Shown here piece after piece: positions 7,104-18,417 of a stretch of DNA of 28,279 nucleotides (the stretch's first letter is position 1; every line of letters begins with the position of its first letter). Origin of the DNA: Plantago elongata (lineage: Eukaryota > Streptophyta > Magnoliopsida > Lamiales > Plantaginaceae); NCBI GenBank assembly GCA_036897095.1, contig JAYMSP010001851.1, forward strand, positions 1-28,279, read 5' to 3'. Position numbers and translations under genes: made by a program. The notes beneath the pieces were generated by a model. The model did no database searches and was not told where the DNA came from. It saw only the letters and a program-made list of their open reading frames with translations.

Positions 7104-9072
7104 ATGTATTCTCCAGCTCCACTCTTCATCTTCCTCATCCCGATCACCATCACCTCTGCTGCCGATCCACCGCCGTCCTTGTCCTGCTCCGACGAGCTTG
7201 TCAACTTCTCACAGTGCCTCTCATTCGTGGCCATGTATCCCAACAATAGCACCGATTCTCCATCACCTCACTGTTGCGATGACATTTCCGCTGCCTTCAA
7301 CAACAGTTCCGCCGTATGCCTCTGCTACATCGCTCGCCAGCCTGATATCATGGGATTTCCGATCAATTCTACCAAGGTCATGTCTCTGCCCTCTCTCTGC
7401 TCGATCGACGGTGACAATTTGCCCGCTAATCTCTCTATCCAAACACTTTGTTCAGGTAAATATAGATAACTGCTTCGGTTTTGCTACTGTGATTAGTATT
7501 GTTCAGGATTGTGTTAGATTCTGTTGTTTTGAATGATTGCAAAGCTTCTTGGTGTGTGAGATCAGTGAATTCATGTTGACGGTGGTTGATTAAAAGCTCA
7601 GTAGGCTCAGAGCTGTTAGTTGTATACCTGAATGCATTCGATTCGGTTAATTTGGTCGAAAGTGAGAGTTTCTAATATGAAATCACTAAGTTCATGATAT
7701 TGAATTGTTGATGATGGTTAACTTCAAGCTCAGTCATGATGTTGAATTGTTGACAACAGCTTCGATTTTGGTAGTGTAATTAGTATTATTCAGGATTGTG
7801 TTAGATTCTGTTGTTTTGAATGATTGCGAAGCTTCTTAGTGTGTGAGATCAGTGAATTCATGTTGACGGTGGTTGATTACAAGCTCAGTAGGCTCAGATC
7901 TGTTAGTTGTATACCTGAATGCATTCGATTCGGTTAAATTGGTCAACAGTGAGATTTTCTAATGTGAGATCACTAAGTTCATGATATTGAATTGTTGATG
8001 ATGGCTCACTTTAAGCTCAGTCATGATGTTGAATTGTTGATGATGGCTATTTTAAGGTCATTTAGGGCATATTATGATCAGGAAACCAGATCTCACAGCT
8101 ATACTCCTGAATGAGTAATTGATTGAAGGAAACAAATCGTAGTTGATTGCTAGCCTTTTTCAGTCACTAATTCATGATGTTGAGTTGATGATGATGGTTA
8201 ACTTCAAGCTCAGTCATGATGTTGATGATGGTTAATTTTAAGGTCGTTTAGGGCATATTATGATCTGAGAAACTGATCTCACAGTTATATATAGACCTGA
8301 ATGAGTAATTGATTGAAGGAAAACAAGTGTAAGTTGATTAGCTCTTTCAATCACTGGATGTATTATGGAATGTCAAACAGTGTCGTACTTGTGAGGGTAG
8401 TAGTAGATATCTGTTGTTTACCTGGTTAGATGAGTTGCAAAATTTGGGATTACTCGATGATATTGCTTACCGGAAGTTAATAAGCTTTTAGTTTTGCTGG
8501 ATGATATTGCTTTCGGTTTTAAGCTATACAGTATAGTTTTTCTTTTACAAAGATAGATTAGAGAAGTGTTTTAGTATGCTCCATCTTGTAAGGTTTATTT
8601 CCAACTGTTCAGTTTGAATTAACCTGGACTTTTCTTTACTGGAATGATCAGGACCAGCTGCATTGCCTCCTCTACAGAGCATAAGAGGTACAACTCATGT
8701 CCTCTTGGTTAGCTGTTTCAATTTGCAGTCTCTTAACTCGGTGGACGATCATAATGATGGGTTATTCAGTTGTTTCAGTAACTTTGCGAAATGAGTAGTT
8801 ATGTTTCAGCAAGTACACTAGTTAACGAACAGAGCCGTGGTGATAATGATGAATTGATATTGTATGCAGGGGTAGGATCTATTAAAAGCCCTCCAGTACC
8901 AGCAGATGCGCACTCATCTCATGGACCTGCTCCCAGTTCACCAACTGAAGAAGAACCTGCTGTCAATCACCCAGCTCAGCCAGCGTCTTATATAGGCAAA
9001 GCTTCTCCAAATGAAAACATCAAAAAGCTTGCCTGGGTTATATCTTTCCTTGTTTACTTTTGTGCTATATAG
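7104..9072 (+). CDS. GPI-anchored lipid transfer protein (LTPG-like), gene 4
   Basis: Three exons, 7104-7455, 8652-8687 and 8870-9072, give 196 residues. A signal peptide (about residues 1-20) is followed by the eight-cysteine domain (SC, QC, CC, CLC, LC, LC; last cysteine near residue 116). The linker is Pro/Ser-rich (GPAALPPLQ, PPVPAD, GPAPSSP), and a short hydrophobic C terminus (LAWVISFLVYFCAI) fits a GPI signal. Intron 1 is phase 1 right after the last cysteine, as in the other three genes, but is about 1.2 kb long and filled with tandem duplications. Exon 2 is only 36 nt. Motifs such as GFPINSTK and CLCYIARQP place it in a different LTPG subgroup from genes 1 and 2. Its 3' end converges on the helicase gene with 531 bp between the stops. 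Confidence 0.87.
7472..8340 (+). repeat. Compound tandem duplications in intron 1 of LTPG gene 4
   Basis: A unit of about 287 bp starts at 7472 (GCTTCGGTTTTG) and again at 7759 (GCTTCGATTTTG), with long near-identical runs such as the one containing TTCATGTTGACGGTGG. A second unit follows with a period of about 186 bp: AAGGTCATTTAGGGCATATT near 8054 and AAGGTCGTTTAGGGCATATT near 8240, each ending in AATGAGTAATTGATTGAAGG. A shorter module (AGCTCAGTCATGATGTTGA) recurs in both. The intron grew by repeated duplication. Confidence 0.85.
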
Positions 9073-9603
9073 AGCTTCACGTCACTTGTATCCCTTCGTA
9101 TCTGGTTCTTATGTTGGAGTTGCTGCATTAGCATCTTAAAGCCGTACTGTCTCTAGTTCTACCTCTTGCATATTCCCACTGGGTTAAATTTGTGAACACC
9201 TAGTATCGAAAATTTTGGACCATCTAATCGAATATTAACAAGAAAGTCATACATGTACACTACGTATTGAACTTTTTGTTGTGGATATTAATCTCTTGTA
9301 AATTGGATGCTTGTGTACTGTATCATATTTTTCACTTCCCATCCACAGTCTCACACCATTTGTATCATTAATCGCATCTCCGTACCAAGATACAAGAATT
9401 GCAAGCAATGAAGCAACTCAAAACAGAAAAAGTTGACTGCCACCAAGTCATAAACTAAAGGTCATGTTTTCAAATATATAAAGGTCAGGCATATGAAATA
9501 TCAGATACTGGTAGAAGCAACCACATGTTCTGCTAGAATATGAAGTTACAAATGAGCTATCTATGACCGTCTGGTGATACTAATTACTAAGTTTAATTAA
9601 GCA
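9073..9603. other. Convergent intergenic region between LTPG gene 4 and the helicase
   Basis: AT-rich sequence that must contain the 3' UTRs of two converging genes. No coding signal, repeat or RNA gene was seen. Confidence 0.5.
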
Positions 9604-12600
9604 TCAGGTGTTCTTAACTCTACTATTTCCACCCAGTTGGGCATTTTTTTTCCCTTTACCCCTCGACTTCAACTTGGATAGCCGATCACTAATTTCCTCC
9701 ACACCTGCCATATCTTCAGAAGATGTATTCACATTGTCTCCTGCTTTTACCCACTGACTTTTAGACTTCGGAGTGTTTTGTTGGCCATAAGATTGCTCCC
9801 TGATCTTTCCTTCATCACCCTTTTCACCATTAGATTGCCACCCACTTTTCCCTTCGTCAATGCGTTGATCATCAGAAGACTTCCAACTGTTTCCCTCACC
9901 ACCCCATTCATCTTTAGAAGGCTCCTGATCCTTACAAGACTTCAACGAGCATTGCTTCGCACCCTGCTGAACAGTAGATTGCTCCGTGGTCTTTCCTTCA
10001 TCACCTCGTTCACCATTAGATCGCCACCCACTCTTCCGTTCATCACTGCGTTGGAGATTAGATGACTTCCAACTGTTGCCTACACCACCCCATTCATCTT
10101 TAGAAGGCTCCCGATCCTTAGAAGACTTAGGCGAGCTTTGCTTTGCACCCCGTTGACCATCAAATTGCCCCCTGGTCTTTCCTTCATCACCCCGTTCACC
10201 ATTAGATCGCCACCCACTCTTCCATTCAGCACGGCGTTGATGATTAGATGAGTTCCAACTGTTTCCCACACCACCCCACTCAACTTTAGAAGGCTCCTGA
10301 TCCTTAGAAGACTTAAACGGCCTTTGCTTCGCACCGTGTTGACCACAAGATTGCTCCCTGGTCTTTCCTTCATCACCACGTACACCATTAGATTGCCACC
10401 CAGTCTTCCCTTCAATGCTGCGTTTATGATTAGATGGCTTCCAACTGTTTCCCTCACCACCCCAGTCATCTTTAGAAGGCTCCTGATCCTTTTGTTCCTC
10501 ATCCCATTGATTAGACGGCTCGTTGTTCTGCTCCTCACACCATTGATCTTTAGAAGGCTCGTTGTTCTGTTCCTCACACCATTGATCCTTAGAGGGCTCC
10601 CAGTTGTTCTGTTCATGACCCCATTGATCTTTAGAGGGCTCCCAGTTGTTCTGTTTCTCACCCCAGTGATCGGAAGACTCCTGGTGGTTCTGGTTCTCAC
10701 CCCATTGATCTTCCAAAGGATCCCGGTTGTTTTTCTCCTCTTGCCATTGATCACTCATAGGCTCCCAATGGTCCGGTTTCTTGCCCCATTGATTTGTAGA
10801 AGGATCCCAATCGTTTTTTCCCTCTCCCCAATGATCGTTAGAAGGCTCCCAACTATTCTGTTTCTCGCCCCATTGGTCTTTAGGAGGATCTGAGTTGTTA
10901 TTATCCTTAGCCCATTGATCATTTGACGGCTCCCAGCTGTTTCCTTCATCTCCCCACTGATCTTTTGAGGGCTCCCAACTGTTGTTATTGTCCCATTGAT
11001 GATAAGGATCTGGATTGTTTTGTAGCTCTCCCCATTGACCATTGGAAGGCTCCCAATTGCTTCGTTTGTCACCCCATTGACCAGCAGTCGAAGGATCCCA
11101 AGAGTTTTGCTCCTCACCCCATTGACCATTGTATCCATTTTGGCCCCATTGACTATCTGAAGGCTGAATACTATCTTCTACAATACTTAATTCCACTTTT
11201 TCTGGGAGGAAGCAACCCTTGTATGAGTTATTGTCAACACAGTACCACAAGATTTGGTTCCAGAATGGATCCTGCAATATTTCATACAGCTAATAATGTT
11301 AGACAAACTAATTTCATTGAAGTGCATCCCCAAAATGGGTTATGTGATATCTGCTATACGGCAGTAAATCAAGAAGAGATTGATGAACTTTATTTTCAGA
11401 TTTATTTGTTAAGAAGCGAGGTTCTGTCACACGCTGAATTTATAGCAATATGAACAAAATGCAGCATAAGAAACAGCTATGAAGTGCAAGTTAGATTTTT
11501 AATTTATGCCAATGAGAATAAAAACTGCAAGAGTGTACCTTGCAGAGGATGTGAGGGTTCCCCATAACTACCAGTAGAGACCTGGCTCGTGTAATAGCCA
11601 CATTGAACCTCTTTGGGTTGCTCAAAAACCCCAAATAATGGACTCTATCGAACTCATTATGCTTTACTGTAGAACGAACAGTTGAAATTATAATAACCTG
11701 TTTCTCCTGTCCCTGGAATTGTTCGACACTTCCAACTTTAATGCTCGGTTTACCAAGATCTTCAAGAGCAGTTCTTATTTTGAGGACCTGCTGCCTATAT
11801 GGAGTTATAACCCCAATATCCTGATCTTCCAGTCCTTTTTGCTCCGTCAGAAATCTAATAATCTCAGCAACCTTGCTTGCTTCGATTCTGTTGAACCATG
11901 AAGGGTTACTTCCTTCCCTCTCATCACAACCTTGAATCCCAACAAAAAGCACAGGGAACTCCTTATTAGGGAGTAGGTCTTCCAAAGCTGTTAAAAAATT
12001 CGAATCGACCTCTTTGCACGGAATCAGCTCCCCATCATAAAACAATTCCGAAGGAAGGTGTAAAATGTCAGGATGAGTCCGATAATTTCTGAGCAGTTTA
12101 GTCATAAAAGTCCTATTGCCGGAACTATAAGGCTCAAATTCCAACAATCTCTCCAAGTACGACTTTCCAAGTCCACACCTCTCGGCATCCTTAGAAAACA
12201 ATACTGGACCGAGTTGCATCGGGTCGCCAGCAAGAATCACAACCGTATCCCTCGAATGAAGCTGGGACAATGGAACCATTGTCTCTGGTTCGGAAGCTTG
12301 TCCTGCCTCGTCCAGGAAAATGTAAGAGAAGTGGCCTCGCTTAACGCCTTCAGAATACAGAAGAGAGGCACTTGTATATGTCGATATAACAATCCTATAC
12401 TTTTCCAAGTCCCATCTTGAAGGACACTTGAACATGAGATTTTCAACACAGCTAAACTTGATATGGTCAGGGTTAACATCCTCAAAAGGACGTGTGTAGG
12501 CGTTGAGTCTAAAGATCTCCTTTGTCTGAATATTTGCTGAGCTCTCAGCCACTATTCTCTCCAGTATGTGATCAGCAGCACTATTCGAAGGGGCACATAC

Positions 12601-14707
12601 CAAAATCCGGCTTTTTCTTGATTTGATATAAATTTGAAGGATGGCTTCAATGAGAGTTACTGTTTTGCCCGTGCCTGGGGGTCCATGAATCACATAAGGA
12701 GATCCTCCCTTGCATGAAAGAATCATTTCGACAGCACTCAATTGCTCCTCATTCAGAGTGCACGATATGGGGACCAGTGGTGCAGGCTGCACTAGTTTAC
12801 TCCCGTCCAATGATGGAAACAGAAAGTTGATTTCCAAACATTCAGAAGCTTCAACGGCCTGGTACAGCCTTCGCATGCTCACGCGGTTATAGGAGAACTG
12901 CACGTTGTAGAGGTTACTTTCATGGTGACAGTTGTGGAAATCCTGGTCAAACATCAGGTGGACTTCTTCAGCCTCTACTCGGTGAATGTAGCCCTGTGAA
13001 CCAGATACCAGAGGTTTAGATCCCATGGATATATAAAGAACAAAAATACGATTCCAACACAAACTTGGACATGTATACCCGAGCTTATGAATTGTTAGTA
13101 CTAGTATATGTAGTATTTTCAGAATCTCCTTAAACATGAGAGTAATGATTGTTTCAAGAAGATTGTGTATATGTTTGGTTTCAACTGTAACCTAGCATGT
13201 ACATCCAATTACTGATATGGTATTGCCTCATGTTTGAGAATTATCCAGGAAAGCTGTAAGATAATCGAGCAACAGATATTAACAGAAAGGAACATGAATC
13301 TAACCAGTTAGTATATTCAGGTAAACCACAAAAGGAAAATCTTTCAGTACTCTATTTGCATGCGAAATTAGGATGCTATTTGCTAGAAGCAGCAGTACCT
13401 GCAAATTCAAATACAATTTACATCGTACAACTCATAACCTTTGCTGTGTGCATTTAAGTTTCCACTCTAGACTTTCAAGCATATGATCAAAAAATTTAAA
13501 ACAGGAAAAACCAAGGAGAAACAAAATCGGATGTTTCATATGCCAGCAAATTAAGCTAATAAATGTAACTGGGGTTAGCTTGATCTAACATTGTGTAATG
13601 GTGCTCAACTGCTCAAGTTTAAACTGGAAGTCAAGGACAGACCTGGTAGGCTACATTTGTATTTCCATGCCCAGAAGCAAGCTTCACATATATAAAATCC
13701 CCATTAACAAGTGATGGCCGTCTCTCAGCTAATCCTGGCACCTCAAGAGACAAGTAACGATCACGCCTTCCATTCATTGAGACACCTTCCATATTGTATG
13801 CTCCCATATCCTCCTGGATGAATAAACATATTCAGTGTTAATTAATACAATATCATTATACAAATCAGGCCAAAACACAAATGGATGAGATTTAATATCT
13901 TCAATGCCAACAAACCTCCAGCTTTATTTCTTCCATAGCCAGCAAAGTTTTAAAGAACCAACTGTGATTTCTCACATTTAAACCCTCATTGACAACATCA
14001 GGAATCTGCTTACTGTTAACCATGTCCCTGATATCTCTCGGAATAGGATAATCAGGTAGTCGATACGAAGAGCTACGGTTTGAACTTGGGCGGCGTCCTG
14101 CAACAAATTTGACATCTGGAGTATGCACATCCACAACACTCAGTTTCTTCTTTCTCGATCTATAATATGGCCTCGTAGAAGATAATGACTGGGAGATTTT
14201 ATCTTCTGACAACACAAAGACCAATCTCTCAATCGTCTCATCACCAACTGTAAAGTGCACTGCTGCAGAGTGCACGCCTATGTCCTTGGGTTTGCATGAC
14301 AACCACACAACGAGAGGTCGATCTGGTCTCAGAATTCTATCATCCAACATAGATGTCTCCACAAAACGTTGGATATATTGCTCGTCAGAATTGGCATTTA
14401 GTGGTTCCATCAATGACATTGTGAACGCGTTTTCTGGTTTTGAATCATAGAAAGTGATCGACCAGAGTTCTAATGGATCGTCCGTGAGGTTTTCGATTGT
14501 AACGGAATCATAAATAGTTTCCCCTACAAATCCTGATCGAGGCTTTTCATTCACAAAGGGGAATGGAACCGATATTCGAACAACCTGACTCTCCTCAGAA
14601 GGATTGTAGCTGCCAATCGTCTTGCTGTTATCAAGGTCAATGAACCCAATATCTCCTTTATCACCAATGTAGGAATACTCATCATCTGATTTGTCACTCT
14701 TACCCAT
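9604..14707 (-). CDS. SDE3: SDE3/MOV10-type SF1 RNA helicase with long WG/GW-repeat tail
   Basis: Four coding exons on the minus strand (14707-13916, 13813-13643, 12993-11539, 11271-9604), all phase 0, total 4086 nt or 1361 residues. The N-terminal region ([34 protein letters not shown]) matches Arabidopsis SDE3. The SF1 helicase core follows: Walker A GPPGTGKT at about 425-432, DEAG at about 549-552, [23 protein letters not shown], and NVAITRARS as motif VI. After [13 protein letters not shown] the protein runs into about 480 residues of Trp/Gly repeats with at least 15 WG and 4 GW dipeptides. SDE3 acts in siRNA amplification and transposon silencing, and its Arabidopsis homologue binds AGO1/AGO2 through a C-terminal GW region (known). 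The tail here is several hundred residues longer than the roughly 1000-residue Arabidopsis protein would allow. The ATG at 14707 is the first in the mRNA after an acceptor at about 14739. Confidence 0.92.
9740..10482 (-). repeat. 186-bp (62-residue) tandem repeats, about four copies, in the helicase tail
   Basis: The word encoding EPSK (plus-strand AGGCTC) falls at 10477, 10291, 10105 and 9919, exactly 186 bp apart. Each unit contains EWGG or DWGG, GNSWK/N, K(T/S)GW(Q/R)SNG, RGDEGK and GAKQ; the last copy is truncated. No indel breaks the frame. Confidence 0.9.
10487..11157 (-). repeat. About 42-bp (13-14-residue) WG tandem repeats in the helicase tail
   Basis: About 16 units of the form DQWGxEQNxWEPSK run from near residue 848 onward. 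Most carry WG and many have a second Trp (SWEP/NWEP). Two adjacent 39-bp units (starting at 10521 and 10560 on the plus strand) carry WC in place of WG. Confidence 0.88.
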
Positions 14708-14738
14708 CAATGACCGCTGCAAGTATCTCCTCCAGATC

Positions 14739-15720
14739 TGTAAGGTTCAAGATGCGGTAATGATGCAATTGTTAGTTGAATAATTCTCGTTGAAATATAC
14801 TAGTCTCAATCAATGTACTTACGATTCAAACACAGACCAAGAGTTAAAAACAATCCACTCGCAAATCTATGCACCACAAAAACAAATACGGGACAACATT
14901 TCACAAACCTAGCGAGTGCACAACAAAAACAAGTACGGGACAGCCTTGACAAAACTGATAAGCTTTTGTTCTATAAAAACTAATCAATGTGAAAGCAGCA
15001 ATGCATTATGCATTGATATTATGAGAAATTCATCAATCAGCACTCATACAATTCTTGAGCCTATGTAGATAGGTACTAGTCCTTGTTTTCGTTTTGCCTT
15101 CCAAACTATGTTTCCGATGTTTCTATCCAAGACTAATTCATACATCAAACAGTAAGAGAATGAAAGAAATGTAACAATCATGCAATTTGCATACATCAAA
15201 CACTTGCAAATCACCAGAATTATGAAACCAGGGTTTATCCTTCCACTAAACATCGAATTCCACGAAAACTCGAACGTAGAAAGCAAATGCATATGTAAAT
15301 TGGATTACTGAACAATGTGCGAAAAGAATCAAACTTTGCCACAGAGAATTGAAGTACAGATTAAAGCCAACAGAAACAAAAAAATTGAGGAAACAATGTG
15401 TACAAGTAGGAGACGTTAAGATTGAGGAAACAAAGAATTGTGGGTTTTCAGTTTCAAGAAGAAAATGAAAAAACTACATTGTACCACAAACAGACGCGTC
15501 ACCTTCAAAGTAAAGAATGGATTTTGAGGACGAAAAATTAGAAGAAAGGGGTCGAATTTGACAAGGGTTTGTAGCGATTTGGTTGCTTACTCTTCTGCGA
15601 GAAAGCTGGCGAAGAACAAGTGAAGTGAGGTTGTGTTGGTGGAAGTGTACCTGAAGAAGACGAAGGGGGTACCCACTACTACCCACCAGCTATCAATTCC
15701 AGATTCCCTCGTGAGACAGT
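14739..15720 (-). other. 5' UTR exon and leader intron of the helicase gene (predicted)
   Basis: On the minus strand an acceptor (CTTACAG) ends at about 14739, just before the first coding exon. Near the likely promoter, possible donors are GTAAGC at 15590 (exon ending 15591) and GTACAC near 15652. The leader intron would be about 0.85-0.9 kb. Open frames inside it show no domain. The transcription start is not defined; about 15700-15730 is inferred. Confidence 0.45.
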
Positions 15721-17652
15721 GAGGTGATACCGAACCGGGGAGGGTCTCTTAAATCTCAGTCTATATTGTAGACTCGAATATGTTATCTTCGTATGCAACT
15801 TATTCAGTTTAATTAAATTCATATTTTTAGATTTAGTTTAGCTATGAATTTGTGATAATCGTAAGTGAGTGAAGTGATATTTAAACTAGAAGGATCTCTT
15901 CAATCTCATTCTCAGGCATAAATTACACATTCTATATTCGTTCGTCAACAAACTCATTTGGTTCTATTTAATTCAGACGATTCAATTTTACATACAAACG
16001 ATTAAATTTTTAATGTTTTCACTTTTATGAAGAAAGACAAACTTTAAACGAAATCAATAAGTATTTTTATGGATGATAAAAAATCAAACTTGATGAGAGA
16101 GATAATGAAATATTTATTTTCTTTTCCTTTTTCTTTAATTAATTGATGGTTAATTCAATCTCTATAATTTTTAAATGTTTAATTCAGACCATGTAATTTT
16201 TTAAAAATTATAAATAACCCCATCATCTATCAAACCTATGGGATTTGAGTTTCTAAAACTTTAACCAAATTCTTATGATTTCAATCCGTGTAAAAAACAG
16301 CTCAGCCGGAGCTCCGACTCTGACTAAAAGAAGAAGAAGAAGAAAAGAGGGAAAAAAAAAAAAAAGAGGAGGGAAGAAAAGACTATGAAGATAGAGAAGA
16401 TGAAGTTTTTTACTTCTTCCTCCATTTTCAAAATAAATGGTTTATTCATAATTTTAATGTTTACTAATTAAATAAACGATTTATTCTTTATTATTCAATA
16501 TAACATTTTACAAGAAATGTTTTAATCCAGGGGCAAAGAAGGCATTTAACATTAAGTCAAACCTAAATCGTCCTGATCGTAAATTTTGAATCGTTAGGGA
16601 CCTAAACGTTTAGTGGGTATCTAAAACGGTTGTCGGGTGTAAATTTTTCTTAAAGTAAATTAAATCGTATCATCATCATGGGTTAATACATAATTAATTA
16701 TGGAGACATCAAATTACATTTGAAGTCAAAGATAATTGAACACAAAAATAAACTAACCCCTCATATATACTCTACGTAAATGTAAAGGGTGTAGTAGTAA
16801 TTACATTATGCTCTGCCTTACCGGAGAGGCATAAGGTGGTGCAGTGGAATGGAGTTAGGTAGTGAGGAGGAGGTGCAAAGTTTGATTTTTAGTAGAGTCA
16901 TAATGTAATTTAGAAGTAAAAAAATATTGGTATGTGAGAAAATAATTGTAATCTTAGCCGTTTAAAAAAATGCTTTACCATACCAAATGCTCCTAAAATG
17001 AATTTTGTTGGATAAAATTTTAATTTTAAATTCCAAACTCAAATATAATTCAATTTTTTAAATGAAACAAATAATCCTGTGAAATTGGAGTAAGATTTCA
17101 AACTTTTAATTTGTAATTAGTACTTATCTAGTTATCGTTGTTTTCCAAAAATTTATTTTGTCGCAAGATTTTCTTAGCATTTAAGCTTATTGGAGTTTCT
17201 AAACTTTCATTACGTTATTGAATTAATGTGCATGTTCTTTAAAAGTTAGTGTAATTTTAAAAACGTTGTATATACCAGCCAAACTGTATATTAAACTGAC
17301 CGAATAATTTTACTTTAGAAAATAAAAAACATAAAACCAAAATGGCACCTAGTAGCATAGAGATGGTTCGAATTTTGAAATAGAATTCTAATTAAACTGT
17401 TTTAAAATAATTAATTCTAGTTAAAACAATTCAACTGAGATAATCGATTTGATAATGTTTGGACTTTTGAGTTTCATAATAATGTTTTGAGTTATTATGT
17501 ACAATATCTAGGGAAGGACATGCACGGAATAGTACAATTGTTCCTTGAAAGTATCTTTCAATGTTGTCCACATTATCTTATTATTATTATATTCTCTTTG
17601 TGTCTATTAATTAATTAATTAATTTCCAACCAAACCAAAAATCATCAAAAAT
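15721..17652. other. AT-rich intergenic region between helicase and kinase
   Basis: No gene is supported. Visible features are a purine-rich GAA/AAG tract at about 16325-16382, a small imperfect inverted repeat at 16799-16910, and long AT-rich runs. Parts read like old transposon debris, but no family was recognised. Confidence 0.5.
16799..16910. repeat. Small inverted-repeat element (about 112 bp)
   Basis: AATTACATTATG at 16799-16810 is the reverse complement of CATAATGTAATT at 16899-16910, with a further CTCT/AGAG pair just inside after a 1-base offset. The interior is GC-richer than its surroundings. It could be a tiny MITE or a chance hairpin; no clear target-site duplication was seen. 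Confidence 0.35.
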
Positions 17653-17660
17653 TATAAAAA
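17653..17660 (+). promoter_or_regulatory. Candidate TATA box of the Raf-like kinase
   Basis: TATAAAAA lies about 765 bp upstream of the ATG. It is followed by the pyrimidine-rich TTCTTC/CTCTTCTTCTCC stretches common in plant leaders. A 5' UTR intron is possible (donor GAAAG|GTCAAC near 18121, acceptor TTATCAG ending near 18371). Confidence 0.4.
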
Positions 17661-18417
17661 GTAAAAACAGAAAAGAACAGGGTACATTCTTCTTCAACCT
17701 TCTTAACAACACACAGCTCAGGCCTTTATTTCAGGCAAGCCATGCGCCTTTACTTGCTGTCTTCCTCTTCTTCTCCACTCATATTTATTCCTTTTTTTCC
17801 TCTTTCTATGTAACCACCACATAATTCCCTTTTTCCAATTTTCCCAGTTTTTCTAAAATCTATGCTCACACAAATACAAAGCCTCTCTCTGGTCAAACTT
17901 TTCCATCTTTTCCATTCTGTTTATAGTTTCCAATCGTGAAATAAGTTTTTTTTTTTTAATTTGTTTGAAAAAAGAAATGATTTTATTTGCTTTTGAGCTC
18001 AAGAATTGAGCCCCTTTATTAGGGTTTATATGGATTGTTTGTTTGGGTGTATGTATATGTATTTCTGTGGAGAAGCTAAGCTAGGATTCTTGGTGATGCC
18101 AAATTATTGAATTTTTGAAAGGTCAACTTCTGCTTTTTTATTCCTAATCCTTGTTGAATTGACTGCTTACAGTTTTCAATTGTGACAGCTTTTCCTTTTC
18201 CTTCTCATTGTTGGTTGAATTAGTACTAGTATTTGTATTTCACATCATCATTATTAATTCGATTATTGGTCAATCCGTTTTTAATTTGTCTAATCTTGTT
18301 AGAATAAGTCATATCATACCTGATTGATTTCCATCGTTAAATTCTGTTAAATTGTTGTTTCCTGTGTTATCAGCTTGGCCCTTTGAGAAAGATTGGGTCT
18401 TTTCTTTGGTTTGGTGC

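Noticed and set aside
10324..10893. 189-residue open frame on the plus strand opposite the WG repeats
   Set aside because: It lies wholly antisense to a tandem coding repeat, which keeps other frames open by periodicity. The translation is a repetitive Leu/Pro/Arg string without domain features.
10080..11138. Two other minus-strand open frames (10080-10754 and 10755-11138)
   Set aside because: They are alternative frames of the same WG repeats, with repeated [13 protein letters not shown] words and no domain.
9604..11277. WG-repeat frame as a separate gene of 557 residues
   Set aside because: Its only upstream start is a TTG. A splice acceptor at 11272 joins it in phase 0 to the helicase exon, and [13 protein letters not shown] right after the junction continues the SDE3 protein.
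14708..14722. Helicase start at 14722
   Set aside because: The codon at 14722 is TTG. The first ATG in the exon is at 14707 and matches the SDE3 N terminus closely.
18352..18417. N-terminal extension of the kinase
   Set aside because: It begins at TTG, not ATG, and likely includes the end of a leader intron (TTATCAG). The first ATG is 18418.
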